DNA of 64,000 nt from positions 1 through 64,000 of the forward strand of contig JAKQOG010000020.1 of assembly GCA_029565395.1 (NCBI GenBank). The letters are read 5' to 3'. Below the pieces are notes generated by a model. The model had not been told where the DNA came from. It saw only the letters and a program-made list of their open reading frames with translations, and ran no database searches. A program made the position numbers and the translations under genes. This stretch comes from Candidatus Hydrogenedentota bacterium. GTDB taxonomy: Bacteria; Hydrogenedentota; Hydrogenedentia; Hydrogenedentales; CAILVY01. Below are positions 41,484 through 50,160 of the stretch, piece after piece. Numbering within the stretch: position 1 is the first letter of the stretch; every line of letters begins with the position of its first letter.

Positions 41484-43208
41484 TCACGGGATAATGGGCT
41501 GTGGAATCTCAAATGTGAACTGTGCCCACTTTCCCTGTTCCGATTCCGCCCGTATGTGCCCTTTATGGGTCAGGATGATTTTCCATGTTGTGTAGAGCCC
41601 AACCCCGGTGCCTTTTTGCTTCAGCAATTCCGGGGTTTGGAGGCGGGAAAACTTGCGGAAAAGCTTGGACCGCTCTTCTTCTGGAAATCCGGGGCCTTCA
41701 TTCCAAACAGAGACCTCAAAACGATGATCCTGCCGCTGAAGGCGAATGCGGATCTCGCCGTTCTCGTTGCCATATTTGACAGCGTTCGATAACAGGTTCA
41801 CGGCAACGATCTTAAGCAAGTCCGGGGCACAATGCACGGCGATATCACCTCCATCCCAATCGCGCGTCAACCGGATGCCTTTTTCCTCGATCTGCGCGGC
41901 TACAATCTCGATGGCAGGATCTATAATCTCGTCCACAAAGTTCACGTCTTGCTGAAAATTCGGTTGAAGCTGGCTGCTCTCGATGCGCGATAAGTTTAAA
42001 TATTCGCCCACGAGATCGAGAAGGTAACGGCATTTGAAGTCGATTCGTTCTATTTTTTGCCGGTGAAGCGGTTCCATCGAGCCCAGCCAGCCCCCCAACA
42101 ACACCGAACAGTCCATTACGGAAGATGCCAAAGGACTTTTGATCTCGTGACTCACAAATCCAAGCATTTCAAAATAGGCCTGGTTCGCCGCCGTGAGCTG
42201 TTCGATCCGGTAGGCCTTCTCGACCGCCTGCGTCAGCCGTTCCGCTATTGCCAAATGCAATTGCACCTGGTGTTTGTCGAATACGTTCGGGTGCCGGGAA
42301 CTGCGAAACAGAAATCCCAGGGGACGTCCTTCCACAATTAACGGACAGGTCATGCTCGAACGGATGCCTTCGCGCACAATCAATTTTGTTGAGACGCTGC
42401 CAGGATTCTTCATTAGATGCAGCTTGAGGTCATTGATGACGCGAGGTTGACCGCTTTCGAGAACCGCCTCAAGTGAACTTCCCTGCAGGTCCGCCGTATA
42501 ACCCTTGGTGATAGATAAGGGTTCGTAATCGGCGCGGGTCCAGTACAGAGTGACCCGCCGCCCTTCTTCCTCTATAAATGCCAGGCCTAGCCGGTCGCAC
42601 GCGCCCACCCGCCGCATCGAGTCAAACAAGAAATTCATGATGGCATCCAGCGAACTCGCGCTGGCCACTTTCTGGTTCACCATGTCAAGAATCAACCGTT
42701 CCTGGGGCGAACACTCTTCATACAGCCACCGTTGGCCTGAAACATCCACATAACGCAAGGTTTTTGCCAGACTGTGGGAGTCATGACGCATCCGCCGGCT
42801 CATAAATGCGAGCATGGCTCGGGCCAGCTTTGCGTTTCTTTCAATAAGATGCTGGAAGGTATCATGGCTCAACGTCCAGAGTTCCACGGCGTCACGGGCG
42901 CGAAGCGTCGCTGAGCGCGGTTCCTCATCGAACAGGCTCATGATTCCGCCGAAATCGCCCGCTCTCAATGCTGCCACATGCACCGGCGTACCATCCTCCG
43001 TCGTTCGGATAACTGAAACTTCCCCACTCCCGACAATAAACATCCAGTCGCCGGGATCACCTTCATTGCAAATCACTTCTCCCGGTTGAAATCGGACCGT
43101 GCAAACACCTTCCTCGATAATCCCCAAGGCGCTTTCCTCCAATGAGGCGAAGCAATCAATACCCCGAAAAAAATGATGAAGCCGTGCTAAGTCTTTGCTG
43201 GCAATCAT
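41484..43208 (-). CDS. Soluble sensor histidine kinase: cNMP-binding, GAF, HisKA, HATPase
   Basis: The 574-residue protein starts at ATG 43208 with AAGGA 6 nt upstream. It has no membrane segment. Residues about 15-130 form a cyclic-nucleotide-binding fold (FQPGEVICNEGDPGDWMFIV, GDFGGIMSLFDEEPRSAT). Residues about 175-330 form a GAF domain. A helical HisKA follows with His354 in FVSHEIKSPL, then an ATPase domain with NLLSNAVKYG (N box), WNEGPGF and GTGVGLYTTW (G boxes). No receiver domain is fused, so it must phosphorylate a separate regulator. The phosphate-binding pattern GG-x-x-SLFD-x-x-PRSAT is well formed, so cAMP or cGMP binding is plausible. It is divergent from the pseudopilin gene. 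Confidence 0.9.
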   Translation of the reverse strand: MIASKDLARLHHFFRGIDCFASLEESALGIIEEGVCTVRFQPGEVICNEGDPGDWMFIVGSGEVSVIRTTEDGTPVHVAALRAGDFGGIMSLFDEEPRSATLRARDAVELWTLSHDTFQHLIERNAKLARAMLAFMSRRMRHDSHSLAKTLRYVDVSGQRWLYEECSPQERLILDMVNQKVASASSLDAIMNFLFDSMRRVGACDRLGLAFIEEEGRRVTLYWTRADYEPLSITKGYTADLQGSSLEAVLESGQPRVINDLKLHLMKNPGSVSTKLIVREGIRSSMTCPLIVEGRPLGFLFRSSRHPNVFDKHQVQLHLAIAERLTQAVEKAYRIEQLTAANQAYFEMLGFVSHEIKSPLASSVMDCSVLLGGWLGSMEPLHRQKIERIDFKCRYLLDLVGEYLNLSRIESSQLQPNFQQDVNFVDEIIDPAIEIVAAQIEEKGIRLTRDWDGGDIAVHCAPDLLKIVAVNLLSNAVKYGNENGEIRIRLQRQDHRFEVSVWNEGPGFPEEERSKLFRKFSRLQTPELLKQKGTGVGLYTTWKIILTHKGHIRAESEQGKWAQFTFEIPQPIIP

Positions 43209-43458
43209 GTTTATCCTTTTTATTTATGGAAAGAGTTGCTCTTGTGCCACCACATACATTTCTGATAATAATGCAAAATAACAGACTGTTCAGGGGCAAT
43301 GCAAGCAAAGTATATGTTTGTTTTTTTTTGAATAACGTCTCAAGAACCCGCATAATCCCTTCTACGTTACTGACCTTACTGACCTTCGCTGATTGACACC
43401 TATCTGGAAAACGTTAAGGTAGAATGTAACGATAAAAAAGAGATGCAGAGGAGTGCTT

Positions 43459-44358
43459 ATGTCCCGAAGCAAGGGGTTTACCCTAATTGAATTATTGGTG
43501 GTGATTGCCATTATAGGAATTCTGGCGGCTATTTTGCTGCCGGCGCTGTCCCGCGCGCGGGAGGCTGCCCGGCGGTCGTCGTGTGCGAATAATTTGAAAC
43601 AGATGGGGATCGTGTATGCCATGTATTCCCAGGAGAGCCGGGGGAATCTCTTTCCGCCGCGGATGATATTTAACGTGTTTGGGGAACTTAGCCAGGAACA
43701 CATTGTGAACGGGCCTTCGATTTATCCTGAATATCTGGCGGATCTCACGGTGATATGGTGCCCGTCGGAACCGAGGGGTCCCATCCTTGCACGGTATGAC
43801 GAGGAACGAGGGAATAGGGATGGCATTATTCAGCCAACTGAACTGACGCGCGGTCCGTTTGATTACACAGGCTGGCTGATCATGGACGATGTGAACATTC
43901 TGGGGCCGCTTGTGGGAACACTAGGCTCCCAGAGCCCGAATCACCGTTTTTCCGAAAAAGAAATTGCGGAGAAAACACCCTTTGGCGAACTGGCCGCCGA
44001 AAATGTCGCCACGAACGGCGCGGCCAGCGACGAGGATTTTACGGTCTCAGACACATACGCCGGCACCCAGGTCGGCGGGGGCGAAGTCATTTACCGGCTT
44101 CGTCAGGGTATCGAGCGCTTCATTATCACGGACATAAATAATCCGGCCGCCTCCGCGACCGCGGCCAGCATTGTGCCCGTCATGTGGGATCACGCCAGCA
44201 CCAACGTTGAAGCCTTCGCGCACGTGCCCGGCGGCGGCAACGTGTTGTATTTGGACGGACATGTATCGTTCATTCGCTATCCGGGGGAGCGATTCCCCAT
44301 GACGGTTGACACGGCGCGCTTGGTGGGCCGGTACGACCGCCCATTTAACGGATACTGA
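43459..44358 (+). CDS. DUF1559-type pseudopilin (H-X9-DG protein)
   Basis: The 299-residue protein starts at ATG 43459 after GAGGAG. It opens with a type IV prepilin/pseudopilin segment ([20 protein letters not shown]), with Gly before the cleaved Phe and the Glu at position +5. [11 protein letters not shown] follows, then a variable globular part, and near the end [10 protein letters not shown], the processing-associated H-X9-DG region. Such genes are expanded in planctomycetes and relatives and may sit in a type II secretion-like system or at the cell surface. No prepilin peptidase or secretion gene is adjacent. Cleavage by a PilD-type peptidase is expected. Confidence 0.88.
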   Translation: MSRSKGFTLIELLVVIAIIGILAAILLPALSRAREAARRSSCANNLKQMGIVYAMYSQESRGNLFPPRMIFNVFGELSQEHIVNGPSIYPEYLADLTVIWCPSEPRGPILARYDEERGNRDGIIQPTELTRGPFDYTGWLIMDDVNILGPLVGTLGSQSPNHRFSEKEIAEKTPFGELAAENVATNGAASDEDFTVSDTYAGTQVGGGEVIYRLRQGIERFIITDINNPAASATAASIVPVMWDHASTNVEAFAHVPGGGNVLYLDGHVSFIRYPGERFPMTVDTARLVGRYDRPFNGY

Positions 44359-44402
44359 GAAATCTGGCGTAGAAATACGCGGCAATAAAGCAATTTTCTT
44401 TT

Positions 44403-45407
44403 CTACGATTTTACCCTCGCTAATTGGATGACCGAAATCAACTCTTGCATATGCGGCTTCGCTGTGATGACAAACCGCTCCTGTACTGTGGCAAGCGTGA
44501 ACGATTTCGGCCCGGGCGGCGGGACTTCCTTGGGCCAATCGATTGTGCGCCACTGATTGTACCGCGAGTTCTTCTTCTGGTCGTCCGTGAGCGGTGCGCC
44601 GTTCGGCCAGATGAGATCACCGTACTTGGTGAACACCGAGAAGCGCGTAGAGTCAATGTGTAACGTGATGGGGCGGTGATCCAGCCATTGCGGCGTCAGA
44701 CACGACCGGAAAAACGCCGCACACCGCCCATCGTTCAGATCAAAGACGTATGCCTGCACATCGCTGCTGGGAATCTGGACATTCTGAATAAAGGTGGCTT
44801 TTAGCAGGAAAGGCGCATCGGGCGCGCTCATCGTATAAAACAATTCCGTGGGCGTTTTCATGCCAAGTTTATACGCGATGGCACTGCCAAATCCCGCGGC
44901 ACAACCTTCAAAAGACTGACCCCAGATGATGGTCTTGCAGGTGGAGGGATCAAAGGTCAGTCCTTGTGTGGCTATTTGCTGCATAATTCTTTGGTGGATA
45001 AACGCATAATACTCTTCAATTGAACTGGGCTTTTCCGGGGACGTGACCTGACAGGGAATTCGGCAGACGCGTCCGCTGCCCAGCCGGTCAATAAATGCCG
45101 TGTGAAGTTTGCCTGGACTGGGTCCTTCCGATCCAAAATCCACCTGAATCGCAAACGTAGTGAGCGGCAGGGAAGGGATAGCACCAAACCAGCGTTGACA
45201 CGCGGCGCGTTCAAGCGCCCGGTAGGGGTCATCCGCCGCTTTGCCTATCGCCTCGTAGGGACATGGATGCACAAGGATAACCACTTGGCTGATTCCCTTA
45301 TCCGGCGCCTCTGCGAAACTGGTTTGCAGTTCGCACAAGGCCGAAACAGCCAAAATCAACCATATCCTTTTGCGCATCAGCGCGGTCGTAACAAACCGAT
45401 GAAGCAC
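44403..45407 (-). CDS. Secreted protein of unknown function, esterase-like GxSxxG
   Basis: The likely start is GTG 45407, which overlaps the stop of the upstream beta-helix gene as TAGTG and has TAGGA just before it. The product has 334 residues and a signal peptide (RIWLILAVSALCELQTSFAEA). ATG 45377 is an alternative but has no SD. The mature part includes VVILVHPCPYEA near its start, GQSFEGCAAGFGSA mid-chain and FVITAKPHMQELISV at the end. GQSFEG resembles a nucleophile elbow (G-x-S-x-x-G), so an alpha/beta hydrolase is possible, but no Asp/His partners can be assigned. Translational coupling to a giant beta-helix protein suggests a joint role. Confidence 0.6.
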   Translation of the reverse strand: MLHRFVTTALMRKRIWLILAVSALCELQTSFAEAPDKGISQVVILVHPCPYEAIGKAADDPYRALERAACQRWFGAIPSLPLTTFAIQVDFGSEGPSPGKLHTAFIDRLGSGRVCRIPCQVTSPEKPSSIEEYYAFIHQRIMQQIATQGLTFDPSTCKTIIWGQSFEGCAAGFGSAIAYKLGMKTPTELFYTMSAPDAPFLLKATFIQNVQIPSSDVQAYVFDLNDGRCAAFFRSCLTPQWLDHRPITLHIDSTRFSVFTKYGDLIWPNGAPLTDDQKKNSRYNQWRTIDWPKEVPPPGPKSFTLATVQERFVITAKPHMQELISVIQLARVKS

Positions 45408-48400
45408 TATCCTATACCCGGGCAGAAACCATCCTCCGTGCCCTGGTCCGGACACCAGTAAAAGCCTCCCATATTGAAGAATTGAATCAGCCGCAATAAC
45501 TCGGTCAGGCTTATAAACCAATCCGGGCCCGAGGGGGAGTAGTCACTCGAATGTGGCACACAACTCATGTTTTCACCGGGACCGGGCACAAAACCGTCTT
45601 CCGTCGAACCCGGATCATCTGCACAGTGAAATCCACCCGAATTGAAGAACTGGATTAAGCGTAACAGTTCCGACAAGTTAATCTGACTATCTCCATTCTG
45701 GTCAGCGCTATGATGCGTCGGTACTTCGCCTTCTACTCCGCCTTCAATTCCGCCTTCTACTCCACCTTCTACTCCACCTTCTACTCCGCCTTCAATTCCG
45801 CCTTCAATTCCGCCTTCAATTCCGCCTTCAATTCCGCCTTCAATTCCGCCTTCAATTCCGCCTTCAATTCCGCCTTCTACTCCGCCTTCTACTCCGCCTT
45901 CTACTCCGCCTTCCCCTTCGCTTTCTCCTTCAACACCTTCACAGAAGGGGCAGATATCATCGATGAAGAATTCCTGCCCGCCCACTTTGAGTTGGAATAC
46001 CGAACCATGAAGTTCAACGGTTCCGGTTGAGCCAGGACCAGGAGTGACGTAGACGGCCACGCCACCGACGACTATTCCATGAAGATCGGTCAAATCCTCA
46101 ACATTATGAAAGTCACTGTTCACCTCAAGATTGACGTTTCCGCCATAGTCGCCATAGCGGAAACTTACACACGACGGGGGGGCTGTCCCCACCCAGACTG
46201 TCTCGATATTGATGTTGTTGAGCGACATTTCAAGGCCGGAACCGCCGGCATACACGGCATTCCCCACCTGTGCCACGCCATCCGTGGTACTGCCCGTGGG
46301 CAACCAGAAAAACTCCTCGCATGTGAAGGTATACCCCTCGGTCGCAAACATATCCCCTGCATGGTATTGCGTTCCCAACGCGAGATCATCGAAATCAGCA
46401 CAGGGCCCGCCTTCTCCCTCTCCTTCTCCACCTTCACAGAAGGGGCAAATATCATCCACGAAGAATTCCTGGCCGCCCACTTCAAGTTGGGATACCGGGC
46501 CCCGGAGTTCAACCGTACCCGTCGAGCCGGTGTCAGGAATGACATATACACTCACATTCCCCACCAACATTCCATGAACATCGGCAAAGTCTTCAACATT
46601 GCGAAGGTCGCCGTTCACCGCAAGATTGATATTTCCACCATAGTCTCCGTACCGGAAACTCACACACGACGGGGGAACCGCTCCTATCCAGTACATCTCG
46701 ATATTGATATTGTTGAGTGCCATTTCATATCCAGAACCCCCGGCAGACCCGGCATTCCCCACTTGCGCTGAGCCATCCGTCGTACTGCCGCTCGGCAGCC
46801 AAAAGAACTCTCTGCACGTGAAGGTAAAGCCTTGTGTGGTAAAGGTGTCATCCACATGGTATTGGGTTCCCAACGTAAGGTCGTCGAAATCAGCGCACGG
46901 CCCAACTTCACCCTCGCCTTCGCCTTCCCCCCCGCCTTCGCCTTCAACCAGGCCTTCACCCTCGCCTTCACCCTCACCTTCTCCACCAGCACAGAAGGGG
47001 CAAATATCATCCACAAAGAATTCCTGGCCGCCCAGCTTGAGTTGAGACACCCAACCATGCAACTCAACAGTGCCCGTCGATCCGGTGTCAGGAATAACAT
47101 AAACTGTTACATCGCCAACCACCGTTCCATGAAGGTCAGCAAGATCCGCAGTATTGCGAAAGTCTCCATTCACCTCCAGGTTAATATTGCCGCCATAATC
47201 TCCATACCGGAAACTTACACATGAAGGGGGAACCGCACCTACCCAAAGTACCTCGATATTGATGTTGTTGAGTGACATTTCAAGGCCGGAACCACCGGCA
47301 GATCCGGCATTTCCCACCTGCGCCACGCCGTCCGTGGTACTGCCACTGGGCAACCAGAAGAACTCCTTGCAGGTGAAGGTATACCCCTCGGTTGCAAACA
47401 TGTCGCCCACATGATATTGCGCGCCCAACGTGAGATCATCAAAATCAGCACAGGGCCCGCCTTCTCCTTCTCCTTCCCCTTCCCCCTCTTCACAGAAGGG
47501 GCAAATATCGTCAATGAAGAATTCCTGACCGCCTACTTTAAGTTGGGATACCGGGCCCCGGAGTTCAACGGTGCCTGTCGAGCCGGAGGTAGGAATAACA
47601 TAGACACTTACACCGCCAATTTCTGTTCCATGAACATCGGCGAAGTTTGCAACATTGCGAAGGTCATCATTCACTGCCAAGTTAATGTTTCCGCCATAAT
47701 CTCCGTAGCGGAAACTCACACACGACGGGGGCGCCGCCCCTATCCAGTTTATCTCGACATTGATATTGTTAAGCGACAGTTCGTACCCAGAGCCCCCGGC
47801 AGATCCGGCATCCCCCACCTGTGCCACGCCGTCCGTCGTGCTGCCACTGGGCAGCCAGAAGAACTCCTTGCACGTGAAGGCAAAACCTTGTGTAGTAAAA
47901 GTATCATCCACGTGGTATTGCGTTCCCAACGCAAGGTCATCAAAATCGGCACACGGCCCGGCCTCGCCCTCGCCTTCCCCTTCCCCTTCCCCGCCTTCAC
48001 AGAAGGGGCAAATATCATCCACGAAAAATTCCTGACCGCCTAACTTGAGTTGAGATACCGAACCGTAGAGTTCAACAGTGCCAGTCGACCCAGCGCCGGG
48101 AACGACATTGACCGTCACCCCGCCAACCACCGTGCCATGAAGATCGGCAAGATCCGCCGTATTGCGAAAGTCTCCATTCACCTCCAGGTTAATATTTCCA
48201 CCATAATCGCCATATCGGAAACTTACGCACGAGGGCGGAACCGCTCCCACCCAGAGTACCTCCACATTGATATTATTGAGCGCTATTTCGAGGCCGGAGC
48301 CGCCGGCGGATCCGCTATTCCCAACCGATACGGCGCCACTGGTGGTGCTGCCGCTCGGCAGCCAGAAAAATTCCTTGCATGTAAAGACATACCCCTGCGA

Positions 48401-49801
48401 GACAAAGCTGTCCCCCACCGCATATGCGATTCCCACGGCTAAATCTTCAAAATCTGCGCACACTCCTTCTCCTTCCCCCTCACCTTCCCCTCCAAGGTGA
48501 TATTCATAGGCGCCCATATCGAATCCCTCCCCTTGGGGCCGCGGTGTACCCTCAATGTCCTCCGGCGGCGCGCCATCGGGGGTTCCGGTGTTAATACACG
48601 GCGAGTCGCTGAGAAGCCGAAGATTTCCAGGGGGACTCACAAAATGAGGCGGATCACTGATATTAGTGGCGCCCGTCCAGCCGCCATCAATGCAAGAATA
48701 ACTCACCGTAGCCGGACCGCCTATTTGTGGTCCGCTCGTGCTCGCCGTATTGCCCCAAAGAATGCAGTTCACGAGCGTGGAAGATGCGGTTGCGTAGTTG
48801 TATACCCCCCCTCCCGTATTCGACGCGTTGCCCGCAATGGTACAATTAACAATAAGGGGCGCGGAAGAGGTAATAGTACACAGGCCGCCGCCATATTTGC
48901 CCTGGTTTGCGGCAAATATGCAATTCTTGATATCGGGTGAAGAAGATTCGGCATTCATCATCCCAGCACCGTTATCCGCGGTGTTTGCCGTAAAAATGCA
49001 TTTTCTAATCACGGGTGATGCCGAATATCCGTTCAACATCCCCCCGCCGCCGCCCAGGTCTGCCTTGGCGGAATTCCCGGAAAAAACACAGTTAACGATA
49101 ATAGGCGCCGAATCCTGACGGTTACCCACACCGCCCGCATGGTCCGCCGTATTGGTCAGGAACCGGCAATTGGTGATCTCCGGAGAAGCAGTGTAGTTGT
49201 ACATCGCTCCCCCCCAGTGTCCGGCGGTGTTTCGGATAAAAGTGCAATTTATAATCGTCGCCGAGGAGGTTTGATTCAAGATGGCGCCGCCGCTGGTTTC
49301 CGCCGTGTTTCCCCGGAAAGTACAATTCGCAATGAGCGGCGATACCGAGACATTGTACATACCGCCGCCAAACGCACTGCTTCCCCGCGTGACGGTGAAG
49401 CCATCCAGGGCGGCATTATTGGCGCCAATAACGCAACAACGCGCGTTTTGTCCATCAATAACCGTCACATGCGCGATCCAATTGCGCTCATCGAGAGAGG
49501 TTTCAGTGGCCGCAAACCCTCCAAAGATTTGTACATTCTGCGCCATGGTAACGATAGGATTGATTCCGGAGCTATAGGTTCCTTCTGCAACCCACACTTG
49601 GCCCCCTCCATCTCCACTGGCGGCATTAACCGCATCCTGAATGGACTGAAAGGCGTTGGTCCAGTTCGTTCCATTTTGAGGATTTGACGCATTGTCAATA
49701 TCCACATACCAGATGGAAGCAACTGCCTGGCTCATCGCGAGACACACAACTCCCGTGATCACCATAAACACTGAGAGATAGAGATTTCGCCGCGTTTTCA
49801 T
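45407..49801 (-). CDS. Giant secreted beta-helix protein with five tandem domains and C-terminal dockerin-like pair
   Basis: The 1464-residue protein starts at ATG 49801 after GAGGAGG and has a signal peptide ending QAVAS. Residues about 30-430 are a right-handed beta-helix of the polymorphic outer-membrane type, with turns of the I-x-N-C-x-F pattern (LIANCTF, IINCTFIRN, IVNCVFSGN). Then come five copies of a roughly 160-residue domain (CADF-x-DL ... FFVDDICPFC) split by (GE)n linkers, then a VEGG/IEGG repeat, and finally two dockerin-like units (INLSELLRLIQFFN, ISLTELLRLIQFFN), each followed by EDGF and PG. Similar units occur at the N-terminus of the protein at 16657. It is probably a surface protein; the dockerin-like end may anchor it or bind a partner. 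Confidence 0.88.
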   Translation of the reverse strand: MKTRRNLYLSVFMVITGVVCLAMSQAVASIWYVDIDNASNPQNGTNWTNAFQSIQDAVNAASGDGGGQVWVAEGTYSSGINPIVTMAQNVQIFGGFAATETSLDERNWIAHVTVIDGQNARCCVIGANNAALDGFTVTRGSSAFGGGMYNVSVSPLIANCTFRGNTAETSGGAILNQTSSATIINCTFIRNTAGHWGGAMYNYTASPEITNCRFLTNTADHAGGVGNRQDSAPIIVNCVFSGNSAKADLGGGGGMLNGYSASPVIRKCIFTANTADNGAGMMNAESSSPDIKNCIFAANQGKYGGGLCTITSSAPLIVNCTIAGNASNTGGGVYNYATASSTLVNCILWGNTASTSGPQIGGPATVSYSCIDGGWTGATNISDPPHFVSPPGNLRLLSDSPCINTGTPDGAPPEDIEGTPRPQGEGFDMGAYEYHLGGEGEGEGEGVCADFEDLAVGIAYAVGDSFVSQGYVFTCKEFFWLPSGSTTSGAVSVGNSGSAGGSGLEIALNNINVEVLWVGAVPPSCVSFRYGDYGGNINLEVNGDFRNTADLADLHGTVVGGVTVNVVPGAGSTGTVELYGSVSQLKLGGQEFFVDDICPFCEGGEGEGEGEGEAGPCADFDDLALGTQYHVDDTFTTQGFAFTCKEFFWLPSGSTTDGVAQVGDAGSAGGSGYELSLNNINVEINWIGAAPPSCVSFRYGDYGGNINLAVNDDLRNVANFADVHGTEIGGVSVYVIPTSGSTGTVELRGPVSQLKVGGQEFFIDDICPFCEEGEGEGEGEGGPCADFDDLTLGAQYHVGDMFATEGYTFTCKEFFWLPSGSTTDGVAQVGNAGSAGGSGLEMSLNNINIEVLWVGAVPPSCVSFRYGDYGGNINLEVNGDFRNTADLADLHGTVVGDVTVYVIPDTGSTGTVELHGWVSQLKLGGQEFFVDDICPFCAGGEGEGEGEGEGLVEGEGGGEGEGEGEVGPCADFDDLTLGTQYHVDDTFTTQGFTFTCREFFWLPSGSTTDGSAQVGNAGSAGGSGYEMALNNINIEMYWIGAVPPSCVSFRYGDYGGNINLAVNGDLRNVEDFADVHGMLVGNVSVYVIPDTGSTGTVELRGPVSQLEVGGQEFFVDDICPFCEGGEGEGEGGPCADFDDLALGTQYHAGDMFATEGYTFTCEEFFWLPTGSTTDGVAQVGNAVYAGGSGLEMSLNNINIETVWVGTAPPSCVSFRYGDYGGNVNLEVNSDFHNVEDLTDLHGIVVGGVAVYVTPGPGSTGTVELHGSVFQLKVGGQEFFIDDICPFCEGVEGESEGEGGVEGGVEGGVEGGIEGGIEGGIEGGIEGGIEGGIEGGIEGGVEGGVEGGVEGGIEGGVEGEVPTHHSADQNGDSQINLSELLRLIQFFNSGGFHCADDPGSTEDGFVPGPGENMSCVPHSSDYSPSGPDWFISLTELLRLIQFFNMGGFYWCPDQGTEDGFCPGIG
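45718..45920. repeat. 12-bp minisatellite coding VEGG/IEGG
   Basis: About 16 units of the CCGCCTTCAATT/CCGCCTTCTACT type are in tandem within the beta-helix gene. They code Ile-Glu-Gly-Gly or Val-Glu-Gly-Gly, with T-A and A-T changes setting Ile or Val. A stretch of identical IEGG units in the middle (about 45795-45870) indicates recent expansion. Confidence 0.85.
45945..48465. repeat. Five tandem copies of a ~500-bp coding module
   Basis: The modules begin (on the minus strand) near 48465, 47960, 47460, 46910 and 46410, each with a CADF-x-DL start and FFVDDICPFCEG end. FRYGDYGGN and LPSGSTT are shared by nearly all. Copies 3, 4 and 5 alternate two lineages of sequence (MFATEGYTF and TFTTQGFTF), as if pairs had been duplicated together. 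Confidence 0.85.
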
Positions 49802-50160
49802 GAGATCCTCCTCTGCGCATTATGTCGCATTCGAGCGCCCTAATCCACTTCTACGCCCTGTTGTAACGCCCACCACAGGCGCTTGTTTTCCCTCCGATTT
49901 CCTGACGGCCTTTCCAGGGTACGCCAGCATAAAAAAGTTCTACTGCAAGTATAACACTGTATCCTTAAACACGCAATGGAAAATGCCCAAAACGCACTGC
50001 TTTCACCCGCAAGAAATTCGTTGTACCAATTTGAATTTTCTGACCTTATACCTCATGTCAACAACCAGAAATCAGCCGAATCCCGCTACATTTGATTTGA
50101 CTACTTTATATAAAACATGGTTTATTGAGATCATCGAAGATCATTAGGAGGAACTAGGAT
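49802..50160. other. Divergent intergenic region, beta-helix protein / mgtE
   Basis: This 359-bp stretch contains the SD sites of both flanking genes and AT-rich DNA near 50100-50135. No clear promoter box pair, palindrome or magnesium riboswitch (M-box) fold could be identified by eye. I see no gene in it; a 115-codon frame inside has no initiation site. Confidence 0.5.

Noticed and set aside
43393..43425. TTGACA/TAGAAT upstream of the pseudopilin gene
   Set aside because: The boxes are 21 bp apart, too far for a sigma70 promoter, so not annotated.
45718..45920. Regular repeats that resemble a CRISPR array
   Set aside because: The period is 12 bases with no spacers, and all units are codons of an open gene with a signal peptide and other domains.
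49802..50160. M-box magnesium riboswitch before mgtE
   Set aside because: No consistent three-helix fold or conserved loops could be found by eye. A covariance search with the M-box model would settle it.
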